A model generated the notes under the pieces. That model ran no database searches and had not been told where the DNA came from. It saw only the letters and a program-made list of their open reading frames with translations. Shown here one piece after another: positions 1 through 7,072 of a stretch of DNA of 64,000 nt. Numbering within the stretch: position 1 is the first letter of the stretch; each line of letters opens with the position of its first letter. The DNA lies in assembly GCF_022695595.1 (NCBI RefSeq), contig NZ_CP074380.1, positions 3,291,001 through 3,355,000 on the forward strand. Direction: 5' to 3'. The DNA comes from Streptomyces sp. MST-110588 (GTDB lineage: Bacteria; Actinomycetota; Actinomycetes; Streptomycetales; Streptomycetaceae). A program made the position numbers and the translations under genes.

Positions 1-324
1 TCCGCCACCTCGGACGCGGTGGTGGTCGGCGCCGCCGCGGTCGCGGTCACCACGCTCGCCCGCGCGCTGCCGCTGCCCTCCGTCGTCTCCGTCCTCGTGG
101 CGCTGCTGGGCGGCGCGGGGGCGGGCATCGCGGCCGGCCAGATGACCGGAATGGGCGCCTCGGGCGCGCTGCTGGGCCTGGCGGCCGGCGGCTGTGCGCT
201 GATCGGTCTGCGGGTGGCCAGTTACGACTACCCCTCCCGCTTCGTCCACATGACGGCCGGCGTCGCCCTCCCCCTCACCCTCGCCGCGCCCGCCGTGTAC
301 GTCCTGGGCCGCGCCCTGGCCTGA
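1..324 (+). CDS. Hypothetical membrane protein, 3' part only
   Basis: Reading frame 1 is open from the window edge to a TGA at 322-324, so the start lies outside the window; a GTG at 19 is only an internal candidate. The visible 107 residues are Ala/Gly/Leu-rich and form about three or four hydrophobic membrane segments separated by short loops. A small polar stretch (SYDYPSRFVH) precedes the last segment. I recognise no enzymatic motif. It ends about 175 bases before the DUF2993 gene on the same strand. Function unknown; a polytopic membrane protein is all the sequence supports. Confidence 0.55.
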   Translation, partial: SATSDAVVVGAAAVAVTTLARALPLPSVVSVLVALLGGAGAGIAAGQMTGMGASGALLGLAAGGCALIGLRVASYDYPSRFVHMTAGVALPLTLAAPAVYVLGRALA

Positions 325-498
325 GCTGGCCCGCCCCGGCGTCCGCCCCCGTTCCACCCCCGCCCCGACGGTTCGAGCCGCCGGGGCGGGGCATATGCGC
401 CGGAACCTATTAGGCTCACAACCAATCAGGCAGGCCGGGGGTCTGTCCGGAGAGAAGCCGGTCGGGAAACCGGCCCGTCGCCTGGGGGTAGGGGTTCG

Positions 499-1209
499 AT
501 GCGCGCACTACGAGTGCTGCTGGTCATAGCGGTCATACTCGGCGGCCTGTTCGTGGCCGCCGACCGTATCGCGGTGAACATCGCCGAGGACAAGGCCGCG
601 GACAAGATCCGCGTCAGCCAGGGGCTCAGCGGGTCCCCGGACGTGTCGATCAAGGGCTTCCCGTTCCTGACGCAGGTCGCGAGCCGGTCGCTGGACGAGG
701 TGGACGCCGACCTCGGCGGCATCGAGGCCAGCGCGGACGGCCAGCGGCTGAGGCTGACGGAGCTGACGGCGCAGTTCCGCGACGTGAAGCTGACCAGCGA
801 CTACTCCTCCATCGAGAGCGCCGCCAGCGCGACCGGCACCGCCCGGATCTCCTACGCGGACCTGACGAAGGCCGCGGGCGGCGGCGTACGGGTCGGCTAC
901 GCGGGCAAGAAGAACGGCACCGGCCAGGTCAAGATCTCCCCGAACATCGGCGGCCTGCCGCTGCTGGACTCCCTGGAGGTCACCGGCTCGGTCAGCATCG
1001 TGGGCGGTGACACCGTACGGCTGCGCGCGGACAGGCTCCCGGCGCTGTGCCAGAGCATCCCGAGCTGTGAGGAACGGGTCCGCAAGCGCACCGACCACGA
1101 CTGGAAGCTGAGCAGGCTGCCCGGCAACCTCAAGCTCTCGAAGATCGAGTCGACCCCGGACGGCGTCTCGATCTCCGCCACCGGCACCGACGTCAAGGTC
1201 ACCGGCTGA
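499..1209 (+). CDS. DUF2993 (LmeA-type) phospholipid-binding protein
   Basis: The 236-residue product opens with one hydrophobic segment (residues 5-21), a signal anchor that would place the rest outside the membrane. The body has the DUF2993 pattern: IAEDKAADKI after the anchor, the phrase IKGFPFLTQV near residues 51-60, then alternating beta strands and a late Cys pair (CQSIPSC). The mycobacterial relative LmeA binds phosphatidylinositides and acts in mannan maturation; the Streptomyces role is not established, so lipid binding is inferred from family. ATG 499 follows a purine-rich GGGGGTAGGGG tract. It lies upstream of the sulfurtransferase locus, separated by a 330-base gap, so co-transcription is uncertain. 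Confidence 0.85.
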   Translation: MRALRVLLVIAVILGGLFVAADRIAVNIAEDKAADKIRVSQGLSGSPDVSIKGFPFLTQVASRSLDEVDADLGGIEASADGQRLRLTELTAQFRDVKLTSDYSSIESAASATGTARISYADLTKAAGGGVRVGYAGKKNGTGQVKISPNIGGLPLLDSLEVTGSVSIVGGDTVRLRADRLPALCQSIPSCEERVRKRTDHDWKLSRLPGNLKLSKIESTPDGVSISATGTDVKVTG

Positions 1210-1542
1210 CGCGTGATGCGGCCGGCCCGGTCCGTCCCGTACAGGCCGGGCCCGTACGCCTCGCTCCCCGTACGTCTTGCTCCCCTTACGCCTCAAGCCC
1301 GTGTGCGGGCTCCTCCTCCCTCCCTTCCTTGCCTCCCTCCCCTTGCGCTCCGCCGCCCGTCCATCCGCTGAGACGGCACCGTCCGCCCTCCAGACCCCGG
1401 CGTGACGTCCGCATACGCACCGGCCCCGGCCGCCTCCGCGCACCTCCGCCCATCCGGCACTCATCCCACATATCGGTCGCTTACGTCTCATCATCCGACA
1501 CACCGGTGACACACCCCGCCGCCCCTCCCTACGATCGGTGCC
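1210..1542. other. Intergenic region with promoter for the leader peptide
   Basis: No gene is supported in this stretch. Most of it is C-rich low-complexity sequence with repeated CGTACG/CCGTAC words. The last 40 bases look like a promoter: a GTGACA -35 element at 1506-1511, an 18-base spacer and TACGAT at 1530-1535. This would start transcription at or next to the leader-peptide ATG at 1543, making that mRNA leaderless. Confidence 0.5.
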
Positions 1543-1623
1543 ATGAAGCGACAGGCGGATCTCACCAAGCGGCGGGCAGTCGACCTCTGCCGGGTCGCCG
1601 CCATGCTCTGTCGTACCGCCTGA
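1543..1623 (+). CDS. Cys-containing leader peptide (Ms5788A-like)
   Basis: A 26-codon ORF encodes a peptide starting MKRQADLTKRRAVDLCRVAA, followed by Met-Leu-Cys-Arg-Thr-Ala. The block LTKRRAVDLCRVAAMLCR is the pattern I know from actinobacterial Cys-rich leader peptides of the Ms5788A type, found in front of sulfur-assimilation and sulfurtransferase genes. Related mycobacterial leaderless ORFs act as cysteine-responsive attenuators. Here it precedes the rhodanese/DUF1416 pair by 310 bases, and a perfect 8-bp inverted repeat follows seven bases after its stop. The -10 element TACGAT ends seven bases before the ATG, as for a leaderless transcript. Two Cys codons would make its translation sensitive to cysteinyl-tRNA; that role is inference. 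Confidence 0.72.
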   Translation: MKRQADLTKRRAVDLCRVAAMLCRTA

Positions 1624-1933
1624 CGGGCTCCTCAACGCCCGCCTCCGCTCGGCCCGTTGAGGCGTGAGGCCCACCCGGCCCGGCTTCGCAGAGCCCGCAG
1701 ACCGCCACAGCTCCACGTGCCACCCCGTACGTCCGTACATCCCGTACCGCCGTACGTCCCGTACATCCGCACATCGCATCCGCACACCCGCACAGCCCCG
1801 CGCCACCCACCGCGGGCCCGCAGCCTCCCCGCGCACCGCCCGGAGACGGCCCGCACCCCGGCGTACACGTGCAGCACCCTCCCCCACGGCCCCGGACGGG
1901 CATGGGGGCCCCATCGCCCCGGAGGAGACGAAC
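1624..1933 (+). promoter_or_regulatory. Leader region between leader peptide and sulfurtransferase, with attenuator-like hairpin
   Basis: CCTCAACG at 1630-1637 pairs perfectly with CGTTGAGG at 1655-1662 around a 17-base loop. It begins just after the leader-peptide stop codon, the place expected for an attenuator or a hairpin whose folding depends on ribosome position. The rest of the stretch is C-rich with repeated CCGTAC/CGTACATCC words and holds no supported gene. No U-run follows the stem, so it may act by RNA folding or Rho access rather than as a simple intrinsic terminator. Confidence 0.45.
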
Positions 1934-2773
1934 ATGAGCCGCAGTGACGTCCTGGTGGACGCCGACTGGGTCGAGGCCCACATCGACGACCCCAAGGTGG
2001 TCATCGTCGAGGTCGACGAGGACACCTCGGCCTACGACAAGAACCACATCAAGAACGCCGTCCGCATCGACTGGAAGCAGGACCTCCAGGACCCGGTGCG
2101 CCGCGACTTCGTCGACCAGGCCGGCTTCGAGAAGCTGCTCTCCGAGAAGGGCATCGCCAACGACGACACGGTCGTCCTCTACGGCGGCAACAACAACTGG
2201 TTCGCGTCCTACGCGTACTGGTACTTCAAGCTCTACGGCCACCAGAGCGTCAAGCTGCTGGACGGCGGGCGCAAGAAGTGGGAGCTGGACTCGCGCGACC
2301 TGGTCGACGCCGTCCCCACCCGCCCCCGTACCGACTACAAGGCCAAGCCGCAGGACACCTCCATCCGCGCCTTCCGCGACGACGTCATCGCCGCGATCGG
2401 CAACCTGAACCTGGTGGACGTCCGCTCCCCCGACGAGTTCAGCGGCAAGCTGCTCGCCCCGGCGCACCTCCCGCAGGAGCAGTCGCAGCGCCCCGGCCAC
2501 GTGCCCAGCGCCCGCAACATCCCCTGGTCCAAGAACGCCAACGACGACGGCACCTTCAAGTCGGACCAGGACCTCAAGGCCCTCTACGAGACGGAGTCCG
2601 TGGACCTGTCCAAGGACACCATCGCCTACTGCCGCATCGGCGAGCGCTCGGCGCTGACCTGGTTCGTGCTGCACGAGCTGCTCGGCCAGCCGAACGTGAA
2701 GAACTACGACGGCTCCTGGACCGAGTACGGCTCGCTCGTCGGCGTCCCGATCGAGCTCGGCGCCGCGAAGTAG
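1934..2773 (+). CDS. Thiosulfate sulfurtransferase (rhodanese, mycobacterial CysA2/SseA-like)
   Basis: The 279-residue product has two rhodanese domains. The N-terminal one (about residues 1-125) carries YGGNNNWFASYAYWYFKLYG in place of a catalytic loop. The C-terminal one (about 145-275) carries VDVRSPDEF and the active-site loop AYCRIGERSA with the sulfur-carrying Cys233. This CRIGERS loop is characteristic of the actinobacterial CysA2-type enzymes, which transfer sulfane sulfur from thiosulfate to an acceptor. ATG 1934 is chosen because GGAGGAGACGA precedes it; the frame stays open upstream but that part is Arg/Pro/Thr-rich and not protein-like. The DUF1416 gene follows 56 bases later, the usual sulfurtransferase-SseC pairing. 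Confidence 0.93.
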   Translation: MSRSDVLVDADWVEAHIDDPKVVIVEVDEDTSAYDKNHIKNAVRIDWKQDLQDPVRRDFVDQAGFEKLLSEKGIANDDTVVLYGGNNNWFASYAYWYFKLYGHQSVKLLDGGRKKWELDSRDLVDAVPTRPRTDYKAKPQDTSIRAFRDDVIAAIGNLNLVDVRSPDEFSGKLLAPAHLPQEQSQRPGHVPSARNIPWSKNANDDGTFKSDQDLKALYETESVDLSKDTIAYCRIGERSALTWFVLHELLGQPNVKNYDGSWTEYGSLVGVPIELGAAK

Positions 2774-2829
2774 TCCCGGCCCGGCTCATCCCAGCCCCAC
2801 CAGCCCCTACCACTTGAGGAAGTACCCAC

Positions 2830-3117
2830 ATGTGTGGAGCACAGGCCGGCGGTCCGGACGCTTCGACCGCCAAGCCCGGTGAGACGACCATCCAGGGCAG
2901 CGTGACCCGCGACGGCCAGCCCGTCGCCGGCTACGTACGCCTCCTGGACAGCACCGGCGAATTCACCGCGGAGGTCCCCACCTCGGCGACCGGACAGTTC
3001 CGCTTCTACGCGGCCGAGGGCACCTGGACGCTGCGCGCGCTGGTCCCCGGCGCCTCGGCGGACCGTACCGTCGTCGCCCAGCGCGGCGGCCTGGCGGAGG
3101 TCGCCATCACCGTCTGA
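2830..3117 (+). CDS. DUF1416 (SseC-like) protein
   Basis: The 95-residue protein begins MCGAQAGGPD and contains a single transthyretin/CarboxypepD-like beta-sandwich pattern (GSVTRDGQPVAGYVRLLD, then FRFYAAEGTWTLRAL). This is DUF1416, called SseC in mycobacteria, where it is paired with the CysA2 rhodanese exactly as here. Its biochemical role is not settled; sulfur metabolism is inferred from the pairing. The ATG lies just after an AGGAAG ribosome-binding site. The gene ends in front of two large hairpins, so the sulfur transcript probably stops there. Confidence 0.9.
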   Translation: MCGAQAGGPDASTAKPGETTIQGSVTRDGQPVAGYVRLLDSTGEFTAEVPTSATGQFRFYAAEGTWTLRALVPGASADRTVVAQRGGLAEVAITV

Positions 3118-3127
3118 CGCCCTGCGC

Positions 3128-3174
3128 CGCCGTGCCGCGGCCGCGCCGCACGCCGGCGCCGCCGCGGCACGGCG
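3128..3174 (+). terminator. 14-bp GC stem-loop after DUF1416 gene
   Basis: CGCCGTGCCGCGGC (3128-3141) is perfectly complementary to GCCGCGGCACGGCG (3161-3174), around a 19-base loop, starting 11 bases after the DUF1416 stop. There is no U-tract, as is common for Streptomyces terminators. Confidence 0.6.
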
Positions 3175-3186
3175 CCCTCACCGGCC

Positions 3187-3239
3187 GGCGGGCCGCACCC
3201 CAGGGGTTTGGACACCTTCGGACGGGGGTGCGGCCCGCC
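3187..3239. terminator. 15-bp GC stem-loop, possibly bidirectional
   Basis: GGCGGGCCGCACCCC (3187-3201) pairs perfectly with GGGGTGCGGCCCGCC (3225-3239), around a 23-base loop. It lies 13 bases after the previous hairpin and 40 bases before the DUF3099 start. Two such stems in a row suggest strong insulation of the sulfur block from the DUF3099 gene. Confidence 0.55.
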
Positions 3240-3278
3240 GCGCTTCTCACCCACCGCGGGCGGATTTACGGTGGAACC

Positions 3279-3554
3279 ATGCACGCGCACCAGCGCCCGT
3301 CCGCACAGCGCCGGCACCGCCGGTACTTCGTGATGATGGGCGTCTGCATCACCCTGTTCGTCCTGGCGTGGGGCGTCGTACGGCTCTGGTCGGTGCCGGT
3401 GGCGGTGGGGATGTGCGTGGTCGCCATGGTCATCCCGCCCTGCGCGGCGATCGTCGGCAACCGCAGGGAGCCGGACGAACGCTGGTGGGACGAGTCCGGC
3501 GACCCCGAGTCGGACCGCTGGTGGCGCGAGATCGACGACCACCGCCCGCGCTGA
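3279..3554 (+). CDS. DUF3099 membrane protein
   Basis: The 91-residue product starts with a basic segment (HQRPSAQRRHRRYF), then two closely spaced hydrophobic helices (about residues 18-36 and 39-58), and ends in a soluble acidic, Trp-rich tail (RRWWDE-like, WWREIDDHRP). This layout fits the DUF3099 family of small actinobacterial membrane proteins with no known function. ATG 3279 is chosen over upstream in-frame starts because the preceding sequence is part of the hairpin and not protein-like. It converges with the DsrE gene. Confidence 0.8.
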   Translation: MHAHQRPSAQRRHRRYFVMMGVCITLFVLAWGVVRLWSVPVAVGMCVVAMVIPPCAAIVGNRREPDERWWDESGDPESDRWWREIDDHRPR

Positions 3555-3618
3555 CGCGCACCTGCCTGCGGACACCCGCACCTACGCCTGTACGTATGGG
3601 CGTAGGTACACGTGTTCC

Positions 3619-3984
3619 TCAGTAGACCAGCGCCTGCACCTCGTCCGCCATGGCCTCACTGACGAACACCTGCGCGCCGGCGATCCGCGCGCCCTCGATC
3701 AGGTCCTTCTCCTCGATGTCCCGGCGCGCCGCGCACTGCGTGCACACCGTGATCGTCCCGCCGCCGGCCGTGATCCCCTCGATCAGGTCGGGCAGCGGCG
3801 CCGCGTGCGGCAGTGTGAACTCCGCCGCCCGGCCCGGCAGCGCGAACCACGTCGACTCCCCGGTCAGCCAGAGCGAGACCTCCACGCCGCTGGCGACGGC
3901 CACCGCCGCCACCGTGAACGCCTGCGAGCACCGTTCGGGCGCGTCCGCGCCCGCCGTCACCTTGATCACGAGCTTCTTCGCCAT
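3619..3984 (-). CDS. DsrE family protein
   Basis: The 121-residue product begins MAKKLVIKVTAGADAPERC and has the alternating beta/alpha pattern of the DsrE/DsrF fold, with the usual FTVAAVAVASGVEV helix after the first strand. It carries CTQCAARR around residues 81-88, a Cys pair where sulfur-relay relatives hold their reactive cysteine. Relatives act in sulfur transfer or as small thiol-linked proteins; the substrate here is unknown. Its nearness to the rhodanese block fits a sulfur-related job but the strand is opposite. Start ATG at 3984 is unambiguous. Confidence 0.85.
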   Translation of the reverse strand: MAKKLVIKVTAGADAPERCSQAFTVAAVAVASGVEVSLWLTGESTWFALPGRAAEFTLPHAAPLPDLIEGITAGGGTITVCTQCAARRDIEEKDLIEGARIAGAQVFVSEAMADEVQALVY

Positions 3985-4138
3985 GCCCGCACTCTAGGCC
4001 GACCGGGCCCAGATCCTGCCCGGCGGGCCAAAACGGCGCCGGAAGCGTACGCGGCGGACCTCACAGCGCCGCCCGTACCGCCGACGACTAGACTCGCTCC
4101 CGGTCCGTAACACCTCACTCCGTCCGAGGAGCGCGCTC

Positions 4139-4240
4139 GTGCTTGAGGCAGTCTTCACCACCCTGCTTGTCCTGGTCGCCGTGGGCGTCGTCGCCTTCGC
4201 CGGTCTGACCTGGAAGAAGCTGTACCAGGGCCAGCGCTAG
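4139..4240 (+). CDS. Small single-pass membrane protein (33 aa)
   Basis: GTG 4139 follows GAGGAGCGCGCTC, a good ribosome-binding site. The 33 codons encode MLEAVFTTLLVLVAVGVVAF and then a short basic tail ending LYQGQR, that is, one transmembrane helix with a positively charged end. It stops 35 bases before the nitrobindin gene on the same strand, so the two are probably co-transcribed. No family name is known to me; codon usage (G/C at nearly every third position) supports translation. Confidence 0.6.
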   Translation: MLEAVFTTLLVLVAVGVVAFAGLTWKKLYQGQR

Positions 4241-4275
4241 TCCTCACTCTCCGCCACCAACAGATCGCCTGAGCC

Positions 4276-4839
4276 ATGATCGAGATCCCGTCCGACCTGA
4301 ACCCGTCCCTCGTGCCCCTGGCCTTCCTCCTCGGCAACTGGGAGGGCGCGGGTGTCTACGACTTCCCCGGCACCGAGAAGTGCAACTTCGGCCAGGAGGT
4401 CACCTTCACCCACGACGGCCGTGACTTCCTCGAATACACCTCCCGCAGTTGGGTCCTGGACGCCGAGGGCAAGAAGGTCCGCCCGCTGGAGACCGAGTCC
4501 GGCTACTGGCGTATCGACAAGGACCGCAAGGTCGAGGTCGTGATGATCCGCGACCAGGGCGTCGTGGAGATCTGGTACGGCGAGCTGGCCGACCAGAAGC
4601 CGCAGATCGACCTGGCCACCGACGCCGTCGCGCGCACCGCCGCCGCCGGCCCGTACAGCGGCGGCAAGCGGCTGTACGGCTACGTCAACAGCGACCTGAT
4701 GTGGGTCGGCGAGAAGGCGACCCCCGAGGTGCCGCTGCGCCCGTACATGTCCGCGCACCTGAAGAAGGTCGTCGACCCCCGCGAGTGGGCCAAGGACCTC
4801 AAGGACCTCCCGGACGACGGCATCGCCTTCTTCAGGTGA
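4276..4839 (+). CDS. Nitrobindin / FABP-like heme-binding protein (peroxynitrite isomerase family)
   Basis: The 187-residue protein has the signature GNWEGAG (residues 20-26) of the THAP4/nitrobindin beta-barrel family, strand-rich sequence throughout, and His161 near the C-terminus (MSAHLKKV) in the position of the proximal heme ligand. Nitrobindins bind ferric heme and can isomerise peroxynitrite to nitrate; that activity is inferred from family. The start is ATG 4276 downstream of the small membrane protein gene. The nur gene follows 111 bases later. Confidence 0.88.
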   Translation: MIEIPSDLNPSLVPLAFLLGNWEGAGVYDFPGTEKCNFGQEVTFTHDGRDFLEYTSRSWVLDAEGKKVRPLETESGYWRIDKDRKVEVVMIRDQGVVEIWYGELADQKPQIDLATDAVARTAAAGPYSGGKRLYGYVNSDLMWVGEKATPEVPLRPYMSAHLKKVVDPREWAKDLKDLPDDGIAFFR

Positions 4840-4950
4840 GCTTCTCCGGGCCCCGTCAGGCCCCGTGCGCATGAGCCGGTGGGTCCGGCCGGCGGATGCG
4901 GGGCCTGATGGGCCGTACGCACCGGGCGCTCGTACTCCTACACTGGCGGT

Positions 4951-5388
4951 GTGGTGAGCACCGACTGGCAGAGCGACCTCCGCAAGCGCGGCTACCGACT
5001 TACCCCGCAGCGCCAGCTCGTCCTGGAGGCTGTGGACAAACTGGAGCACGCCACCCCCGACGCCATCCTCACCGAGGTGCGCAAGACCGCCGGCGGGGTC
5101 AACATCTCCACCGTCTACCGGACGCTGGAGCTGCTGGAGGAGCTGGGGCTGGTCAGCCACGCCCACCTCGGGCACGGCGCCCCCACGTACCACCTCGCCG
5201 ACCGGCACCACCACATCCACCTGGTGTGCCGGGACTGTACGGACGTCATCGAGGCCGACCTCTCGGTGGCCGCGCCCTTCACGGCGACGCTGCGCGAGAC
5301 GTTCGGCTTCGACACGGACCTGAAGCACTTCGCGATCTTCGGGCGCTGCGGCCCATGCACCTCTCGGGCGGCAGCCGCCGAGTCGTAG
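4951..5388 (+). CDS. nur: Nickel-responsive Fur-family repressor Nur
   Basis: The 145-residue product starts MVSTDWQSDLRKRGYRLTPQ and has a Fur winged-helix domain (about residues 1-83; recognition-helix region NISTVYRTLELLEELG) and a dimer domain. The residues reported for the S. coelicolor Nur sites occur at the same numbers: His33, His70, His72 and His126 (nickel site) and His86, His88 and His90 (second site). Two CxxC pairs (93/96 and 133/136) fit a structural zinc site. Nur with nickel represses the iron superoxide dismutase and nickel uptake genes. Start is GTG 4951; a second GTG at 4954 is possible. ygfZ follows after 10 bases. Confidence 0.93.
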   Translation: MVSTDWQSDLRKRGYRLTPQRQLVLEAVDKLEHATPDAILTEVRKTAGGVNISTVYRTLELLEELGLVSHAHLGHGAPTYHLADRHHHIHLVCRDCTDVIEADLSVAAPFTATLRETFGFDTDLKHFAIFGRCGPCTSRAAAAES

Positions 5389-5398
5389 GCTGCATGTC

Positions 5399-6364
5399 AT
5401 GAAGAGCCCCCTGCTGTCGCTGCCCGGTGCCGTCCCCGCCGAGGCTCCCGACGAAGGCGTCGCCGGCCATTACGGCGATCTCTTCCGGGAGCAGCGCGCG
5501 CTCGCCGACGGCTCCGGATTCGTGGACCTCTCGCACCGCGGCGTGGTCACCGTCACCGGTGAAGAGCGCCTGTCCTGGCTGCACCTGCTGATCACCCAGC
5601 ACGTCACCGACCTCGCGCCCGGCCACGCCACCGAGGCGCTGATCCTCTCCGCCAACGGCCACATCGAGCACGCCCTGTACCTCGTCGACGACGGGACCAC
5701 GACCTGGCTGCACACCGAGCCGGGCACACAGGAGGCGCTGATCGCCTACCTGGAGAGCATGAAGTTCTTCTACCGCGTCGAGGTTGCCGACCGCACCGCC
5801 GACTTCGCCGTGGTCCACCTCCCGGCCGGCTCCATCACCGAGATCCCTGAGGACGTCGTCGTACGGGAGACCGCCCACGGCCGCGACCTGTTCCTGCCCC
5901 GCGAACGCCTGGAGTCCTTCGCGGCGGCGGCCGGCCCGGCCATCGGCGTACTGGCCCTGGAAGCACTGCGCGTGGAGGCCCACCGCCCGCGCCTGGGCCT
6001 GGAGACCGACCACCGTACGATCCCCCACGAGCTGGGCTGGATCGGCACCGCCGTCCACCTGCAAAAGGGCTGCTACCGCGGCCAGGAGACGGTGGCCCGG
6101 GTCCACAACCTGGGGAAGCCGCCGCGCCGCCTGGTCTTCCTCCACCTGGACGGCAGCGAGGTCCACCTGCCCCCGCACGGCACGCCGCTGCGCCTGGCCG
6201 CCGACGGCGAGGAAGGCCGCCAGCTCGGCTTCGTGACGACCTCGGCCCGCCACCACGAGCTGGGCCCCATCGCCCTGGCCCTGGTCAAGCGCAACATTCC
6301 TATCGACGCGCCGCTGATCGCGGGCACGACGGCGGCGGCCCAGGAAGTCGTCGTCGAGCCGTAG
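5399..6364 (+). CDS. ygfZ: YgfZ/GcvT-domain folate-binding protein
   Basis: The 321-residue protein has the GcvT-like fold and the family motif KGCYRGQE (QKGCYRGQETVARV) that carries the conserved Cys of YgfZ proteins. The N-terminal part shows FVDLSHRGVVTVTGEERL, typical of the folate-binding domain. YgfZ uses tetrahydrofolate in maturation or repair of some iron-sulfur enzymes. ATG 5399 lies 10 bases after the nur stop, so the two are probably co-transcribed. A G-rich tandem repeat follows the stop codon. Confidence 0.9.
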   Translation: MKSPLLSLPGAVPAEAPDEGVAGHYGDLFREQRALADGSGFVDLSHRGVVTVTGEERLSWLHLLITQHVTDLAPGHATEALILSANGHIEHALYLVDDGTTTWLHTEPGTQEALIAYLESMKFFYRVEVADRTADFAVVHLPAGSITEIPEDVVVRETAHGRDLFLPRERLESFAAAAGPAIGVLALEALRVEAHRPRLGLETDHRTIPHELGWIGTAVHLQKGCYRGQETVARVHNLGKPPRRLVFLHLDGSEVHLPPHGTPLRLAADGEEGRQLGFVTTSARHHELGPIALALVKRNIPIDAPLIAGTTAAAQEVVVEP

Positions 6365-6365
6365 G

Positions 6366-6455
6366 GGGCCGTAGGGGGCTTCGGGCGAGGGACTTCGGAC
6401 GGGGGCTTCGGAAGGGGCTTCGGACTGGGGCTCCGGAGGGGGCTTCGGCCGTGGG
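6366..6455. repeat. G-rich imperfect tandem repeat (GGGGCTTCGGA-like)
   Basis: About six imperfect copies of a 13-17 base unit with core GGGCTTCGGA run between the convergent ygfZ and dtd genes. Spacer lengths vary. The plus strand has many G-runs and so could form G-quadruplexes, and each CTTCGG word is a stable tetraloop type. It may serve as transcription stop between the genes; that is inference. Confidence 0.6.
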
Positions 6456-6472
6456 GATCTTTGTTCGGCCGG

Positions 6473-6898
6473 TCAGATCTCCAGCAGGACCGTGAACGGG
6501 CCGTCGTTGGTCAGCGAGACCTTCATGTCCGCGCCGAAGCGGCCCGTCTCCACCCGGGCGCCCAGGGCCCGGAGCTGGGCGACCACCTCGTCCACCAAAG
6601 GCTCGGCGACCGGGCCGGGGGCCGCCGCGTTCCAGGTGGGGCGGCGGCCCTTGCGGGCGTCACCGTAGAGAGTGAACTGGCTGATGACCAGCAGCGGTGC
6701 GCCGGTGTCCGAGCAGGACTTCTCACCGTCCAGGATGCGTACGGACCACAGTTTGCGGGCGAGCTGGGCGGCCTTGGCCGGGGTGTCCTCGTGCGTGACC
6801 CCGACCAGCACGCACAGCCCCTCACCCACGATCTCGCCGGTGATCTCCCCGCCCACCTCGACGCGTGCGCCGTCGACCCTCTGCACCACTGCTCGCAT
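6473..6898 (-). CDS. dtd: D-aminoacyl-tRNA deacylase
   Basis: The 141-residue protein begins [18 protein letters not shown] and has both DTD motifs: SQFTLYGD (residues 73-80) and NDGPFT (131-136), the latter holding the Gly-cisPro that gives chiral proofreading. The enzyme removes D-amino acids, and glycine from tRNA-Ala, in the cytoplasm. The reading frame stays open far upstream, but family length (about 145) and the conserved first residues fix the start at 6898. It is divergent from rsiG. Confidence 0.95.
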   Translation of the reverse strand: MRAVVQRVDGARVEVGGEITGEIVGEGLCVLVGVTHEDTPAKAAQLARKLWSVRILDGEKSCSDTGAPLLVISQFTLYGDARKGRRPTWNAAAPGPVAEPLVDEVVAQLRALGARVETGRFGADMKVSLTNDGPFTVLLEI

Positions 6899-7072
6899 AC
6901 GGGCCATCATGCCCTGCGCCGCAGCGGCGCGGCCGGGCGCCTTACCACTGGGGCCGTTCGGGTGCCATGGCTCTGCGCGCCGGCCACGCACAGTGGCACC
7001 ATGCGTGCACGCGGTGCGTTTCGCGGACAACCCGCCGTCGAATCCGCACCGGACGAGGGGACGGAACGATTC

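Noticed and set aside
508..2025. Long minus-strand open frame opposite the DUF2993 gene and leader region
   Set aside because: Gly/Arg-rich translation with no family pattern; it mirrors the real plus-strand gene and spans the leader peptide region.
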